From Polynucleobacter sp. SHI8 (lineage in GTDB: Bacteria > Pseudomonadota > Gammaproteobacteria > Burkholderiales > Burkholderiaceae), in contig NZ_AP027204.1 in the NCBI RefSeq assembly GCF_027944005.1, forward strand, positions 372,001 through 436,000: DNA of 64,000 nucleotides, given 5' to 3'. This document shows positions 61,442-64,000 of the stretch, one piece after another; the first letter of the stretch is position 1; the number at the start of each line of letters is the position of its first letter. Under the pieces are notes generated by a model. It had not been told where the DNA came from. It was given only the letters and a program-made list of their open reading frames with translations, and did not search any database. The position numbers and the translations under genes were made by a program.

Positions 61442-62218
61442 ATGATTCGGAAAATTACACACATACTTCTACTTTTGCTGATTTCAGCCATTGCGGGGTG
61501 TGCTACCCAACCTAGTCCGCCAGTAGGCACCAATGGAAAATTGCGGATGGGAGTATATAAAGGCTCTCCAACTTCGATTTTGCCTGGTAAAACCTTTGAG
61601 GACTCCAAGGGCGTAGGCTATGAACTTGGTAAATTATTTGCTCAGGATTTTAACTTTGCTTATACACCTATCATTTTTGAAAAAAATGCAGATGTTTTGG
61701 CTGCGGCAAAACAAGGGCGAGTAGATATGATTTTTACAAACGTATCACCGGATCGAGCGGATGATTTTGCATTTTCTAAACCAATTTTGAAAATAGAAAA
61801 AGGGTATCTGATTGGCTCTCAACGAGGAATACAGAACATTGCTGACATTGACGTACCCAGTAGAAAAATTGGTGTAAGTGAGGGAAGTAGTTCACAAAAA
61901 GAGCTCGCCAAAGTCATTAAATATGCTCAAATTGTCACAACTACCTCCACCACGAGCGCGGTTGCCATGTTAAAAGCGGGTCGCATCGATGTCTTTTCCA
62001 GTAACAAGGCAATTTTGTATGAAATGTCTGATGCCGTTCCTGGTTCACGAGTCTTAGCTGATGTGATTGGATATGAATCCATGTCGATTGGGATCCCGAA
62101 GGAACGAGCTGCGGCAATACCAAAGATAAATGAGTGGATTGACGGGGCAATGCAGCAAGGGCAAATCAATGACATGGTTAAAAATTCAGGTCTCAGAGAG
62201 ATTTCGCTAACGAAGTGA
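61442..62218 (+). CDS. Lipoprotein solute-binding protein (SBP_bac_3 family)
   Basis: ATG 61442 is chosen because it starts a lipoprotein signal (MIRKITHILLLLLISAIAGC, lipobox IAGC). The in-frame upstream ATG at 61361 overlaps the previous gene and would bury that signal. The 258-residue protein shows the family-3 amino-acid-binding layout: LRMGVYKGSPTSILPG, GVGYELGKLFAQDF, RVDMIFTNVSPDRADDFAFSKPI, KIGVSEGSSSQKEL. No permease gene is near. It may bind an amino acid or a small organic acid. Confidence 0.85.
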   Translation: MIRKITHILLLLLISAIAGCATQPSPPVGTNGKLRMGVYKGSPTSILPGKTFEDSKGVGYELGKLFAQDFNFAYTPIIFEKNADVLAAAKQGRVDMIFTNVSPDRADDFAFSKPILKIEKGYLIGSQRGIQNIADIDVPSRKIGVSEGSSSQKELAKVIKYAQIVTTTSTTSAVAMLKAGRIDVFSSNKAILYEMSDAVPGSRVLADVIGYESMSIGIPKERAAAIPKINEWIDGAMQQGQINDMVKNSGLREISLTK

Positions 62219-62303
62219 TTCTTTTGGCTAATGTACTAAATTCACCTAGCTTGTAATATACTTTCGTATAAATCAAATAAAAATCGTATTAAAGGAGACT
62301 TGT

Positions 62304-63368
62304 ATGAAGCAAATTAATGTTGCTGTTATTGGAACCGGTTGGTGTGGCGGTATTCGTGCTGAAACAGCCCACAGAAACCCATTAGTTAAAAACCTCTATA
62401 TTGCTGAAACGAACGAAATTCGTCTCAAAGAGATGACAGATAAAGTCAAGCCTGTGGTTGCGACGACAGATTATCGTGAATTACTCAAAATAGCTGAAAT
62501 CGATGCCGTCATGATCTCAGCAACACCAGAAACAACCCATTTCCCGATTGCGAAAGAATCTTTGTTAGCTGGTAAACATGTGTTCTTAGAAAAACCGATT
62601 GCGATTGCCCTAGAGGAAGCTGATGAGCTAATTGCCATTGCAAAGCAAAAAAACCTTAAATTCACTATCGGTTATTCACAACGTTTTAATCCAAAATATG
62701 CTTATGTCAAAAAATCAATCAACGATGGCACGATTGGTCGTCCCGTCAGTATTTTAGTAAGCCGCCATATCACGCGAAGTCTTGGTAAGAAAATTAGTGG
62801 GCGAGTGAAGTTATCTCCTGCAGCCATGGAATCGACGCATGATTTAGATTTTGTATTTTGGTGTTTAGAGCCAGCAAAACCAGTAAAAGTGTATTCACAA
62901 GTGAACTATGGTGCTATGCGTGAATCGACTGGTGGAGATATTCCAGATACACAGTGGATCATGGTCACGATGGACAATGGCTTGTCATTTGTCGTTGGTG
63001 GAGGTTGGAGTTTGCCCCCAGGATATCCTAATTTCTCATCTACTTGGATTGAGTTCATTGGAAGTGAAGGTGCACTTTTAGTTGATGATAGTCATAAAGA
63101 TGTTGTTTTGAATACCATGAAAAATGGTATGCAACTTCCAATGTCGACAATGCCTGGTGAACAGGTTGATCACGTTTACGCAGGACCTATGGCATATGAA
63201 ACGATTCACTTCCTTGAGGCGGTTGCATTAGATCGCGACGTATTAGTGACAGGTGAGCAAGCTCGTCAAGTGATGGAAGTGTATATGGCTGCAGATATCT
63301 CTGCAGAAACTGGTGAACCAGTATATTTACCGATTTCTCAAGAAAAACTTCGTGCGGTGAATGGATAA
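62304..63368 (+). CDS. Gfo/Idh/MocA family oxidoreductase
   Basis: A 354-residue NAD(P)-dependent oxidoreductase with AAAGGAGA before ATG 62304. The N-terminal Rossmann motif is VAVIGTGWCGGIRAE; HVFLEKPIA holds the family EKP; the substrate half has STHDLDFVFW and GGGWSLPPGY. Family members oxidise inositol, glucose derivatives or 2-hydroxy acids. A second member of the same family starts 3 bp after its stop, so the pair is an operon and could form a hetero-oligomer or two steps of one pathway. Confidence 0.93.
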   Translation: MKQINVAVIGTGWCGGIRAETAHRNPLVKNLYIAETNEIRLKEMTDKVKPVVATTDYRELLKIAEIDAVMISATPETTHFPIAKESLLAGKHVFLEKPIAIALEEADELIAIAKQKNLKFTIGYSQRFNPKYAYVKKSINDGTIGRPVSILVSRHITRSLGKKISGRVKLSPAAMESTHDLDFVFWCLEPAKPVKVYSQVNYGAMRESTGGDIPDTQWIMVTMDNGLSFVVGGGWSLPPGYPNFSSTWIEFIGSEGALLVDDSHKDVVLNTMKNGMQLPMSTMPGEQVDHVYAGPMAYETIHFLEAVALDRDVLVTGEQARQVMEVYMAADISAETGEPVYLPISQEKLRAVNG

Positions 63369-63371
63369 ACC

Positions 63372-64000
63372 ATGCGGGATCGTCAAGCAAAAAATCTTGG
63401 GTTAGCAATTGTTGGCGCAGGAAGAGTAGGATTATTTCGTGGTGAAGTAGCTGCCCGTCATCCCCAAGTTGGGTGGATTGGAATTGCGGAAAAAAATCCT
63501 GAGCGAGCCAAACTAGTTGCAGAAAAATTAAAGGCTGATTTTGTTACGGACAGCTATGAAGAATTACTTAGCCGTCCTGAAGTAAATGCTGCCATTATTT
63601 CTACAGATGAGCATCTTCACGTAGACCCAATCATGAAAGCAGTTGAACATGGTATACCCATGTTGATCGAGAAGCCATTGGCAACAGAATTAGCCGATTC
63701 AGCAAAAGTACTTGCTGCAATCGAGTCAGCTGGAATTGATGCGGTCGTTGGTTATACCCAGCGCTTTAGAAGACGTTGGCTAGCTGCCAAAGAAAAAGTT
63801 TCTGCTGGACAATTAGGTGATATCACGCTGGTAACATCGCGTGCGTTCATGAATCGTTTAGTTGCGATCGATAATTACAAGCGCACAACCCATCCAGAGC
63901 GTATTTCACCGATGGTTATTTCAGGGACACATGCACTTGATATCGTGATGTGGATGATGCAAGGTAAGACACCTGTTGAGGTCTATGCACGCGCAATTGA
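63372..64000 (+). CDS. Gfo/Idh/MocA family oxidoreductase, 3' end outside window
   Basis: An open frame from ATG 63372 to the window end encodes at least 209 residues. AIVGAGRVGLFRGEVAARHPQVGWIGIAE gives the Rossmann motif and MLIEKPLATEL the EKP motif, followed by VVGYTQRFRRRW and ISGTHALDIVMWMMQG. It begins 3 bp after the previous Gfo/Idh/MocA gene and is similar in layout, so the two are tandem paralogues. The full protein should be about 350 residues. Confidence 0.9.
   Translation, partial: MRDRQAKNLGLAIVGAGRVGLFRGEVAARHPQVGWIGIAEKNPERAKLVAEKLKADFVTDSYEELLSRPEVNAAIISTDEHLHVDPIMKAVEHGIPMLIEKPLATELADSAKVLAAIESAGIDAVVGYTQRFRRRWLAAKEKVSAGQLGDITLVTSRAFMNRLVAIDNYKRTTHPERISPMVISGTHALDIVMWMMQGKTPVEVYARAI

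Noticed and set aside
1..64000. CRISPR array, prophage or insertion sequence
   Set aside because: No regularly spaced repeats, transposase, integrase or phage structural genes are visible; the repeated element is protein paralogy of Bug genes rather than DNA repeats.

Overview
The window reads as AT-rich betaproteobacterial chromosome. The family content points to Burkholderiales: 15 Bug/TctC-type tripartite tricarboxylate transporter (TTT) solute-binding proteins, several CaiB/BaiF, Gfo/Idh/MocA and amidohydrolase_2 proteins, and HtpG. The low GC (by eye near 40%) together with Bug proteins would fit a Polynucleobacter-like freshwater bacterium, but that is inference; no rRNA or marker phylogeny is available here. 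No tRNA, rRNA, CRISPR, phage or IS element was seen. No gene-free stretch exceeds about 230 bp.

Layout. 1-5239: end of an RND efflux pair (adaptor, cut by the window start, plus inner-membrane pump) and an MFS exporter. 5226-9194: a + strand run of amidohydrolase, SDR, Bug protein, CMD-family protein and ModA-like binding protein. 9197-13858: a - strand run of hydrolase, Bug, a hydrolase with a missing nucleophile, amidohydrolase and Bug. 14009-20629: + strand class II aldolase, two tandem Bugs, a dihydroxyphthalate-decarboxylase-like protein, an outer-membrane barrel, a Bug and a polysaccharide-deacetylase-fold enzyme. 20746-21904: cytochrome b561 behind a Fur-box promoter, abutting a convergent cytochrome c'. 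21972-23709: aldolase plus Bug. 23844-28459: a gentisate-type ring-cleavage pair, a Bug and a TPP enzyme. 28461-33997: Bug, hydrolase, gamma-glutamyltransferase-family protein, Tat-type binding protein, hydrolase.

34095-46490: a histidine phosphatase, then a long - strand block. It contains a CoA-ester route (CitE-like lyase, CoA transferase, acyl-CoA dehydrogenase, MaoC-type hydratase, enoyl-CoA hydratase) resembling itaconate/mesaconate/methylsuccinate degradation. Upstream lies an aldehyde dehydrogenase plus three-subunit molybdenum hydroxylase with a CoxG-like protein, and then a LysR regulator. Divergent from LysR (46647-52437) is a + strand cluster with a split TPP decarboxylase, two Bugs, a deacetylase-fold protein, a UbiD decarboxylase and a DUF1330 protein. 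52439-58831: four more Bugs, a CoA transferase and a D-2-hydroxyacid dehydrogenase. 58947-62218: htpG with a sigma-32-like promoter, a small secreted protein and a lipoprotein binding protein. 62304-64000: two tandem Gfo/Idh/MocA oxidoreductases, the last cut by the window end.

The working picture is an accessory catabolic island. Secreted binding proteins, each next to one or a few soluble enzymes, would sample many small organic acids or aromatics, and the enzymes feed decarboxylation, ring-cleavage and CoA-ester routes. No TctA/TctB or ABC permease is in the window, so the 15 Bugs and the other solute-binding proteins must share membrane components encoded elsewhere or act in sensing.
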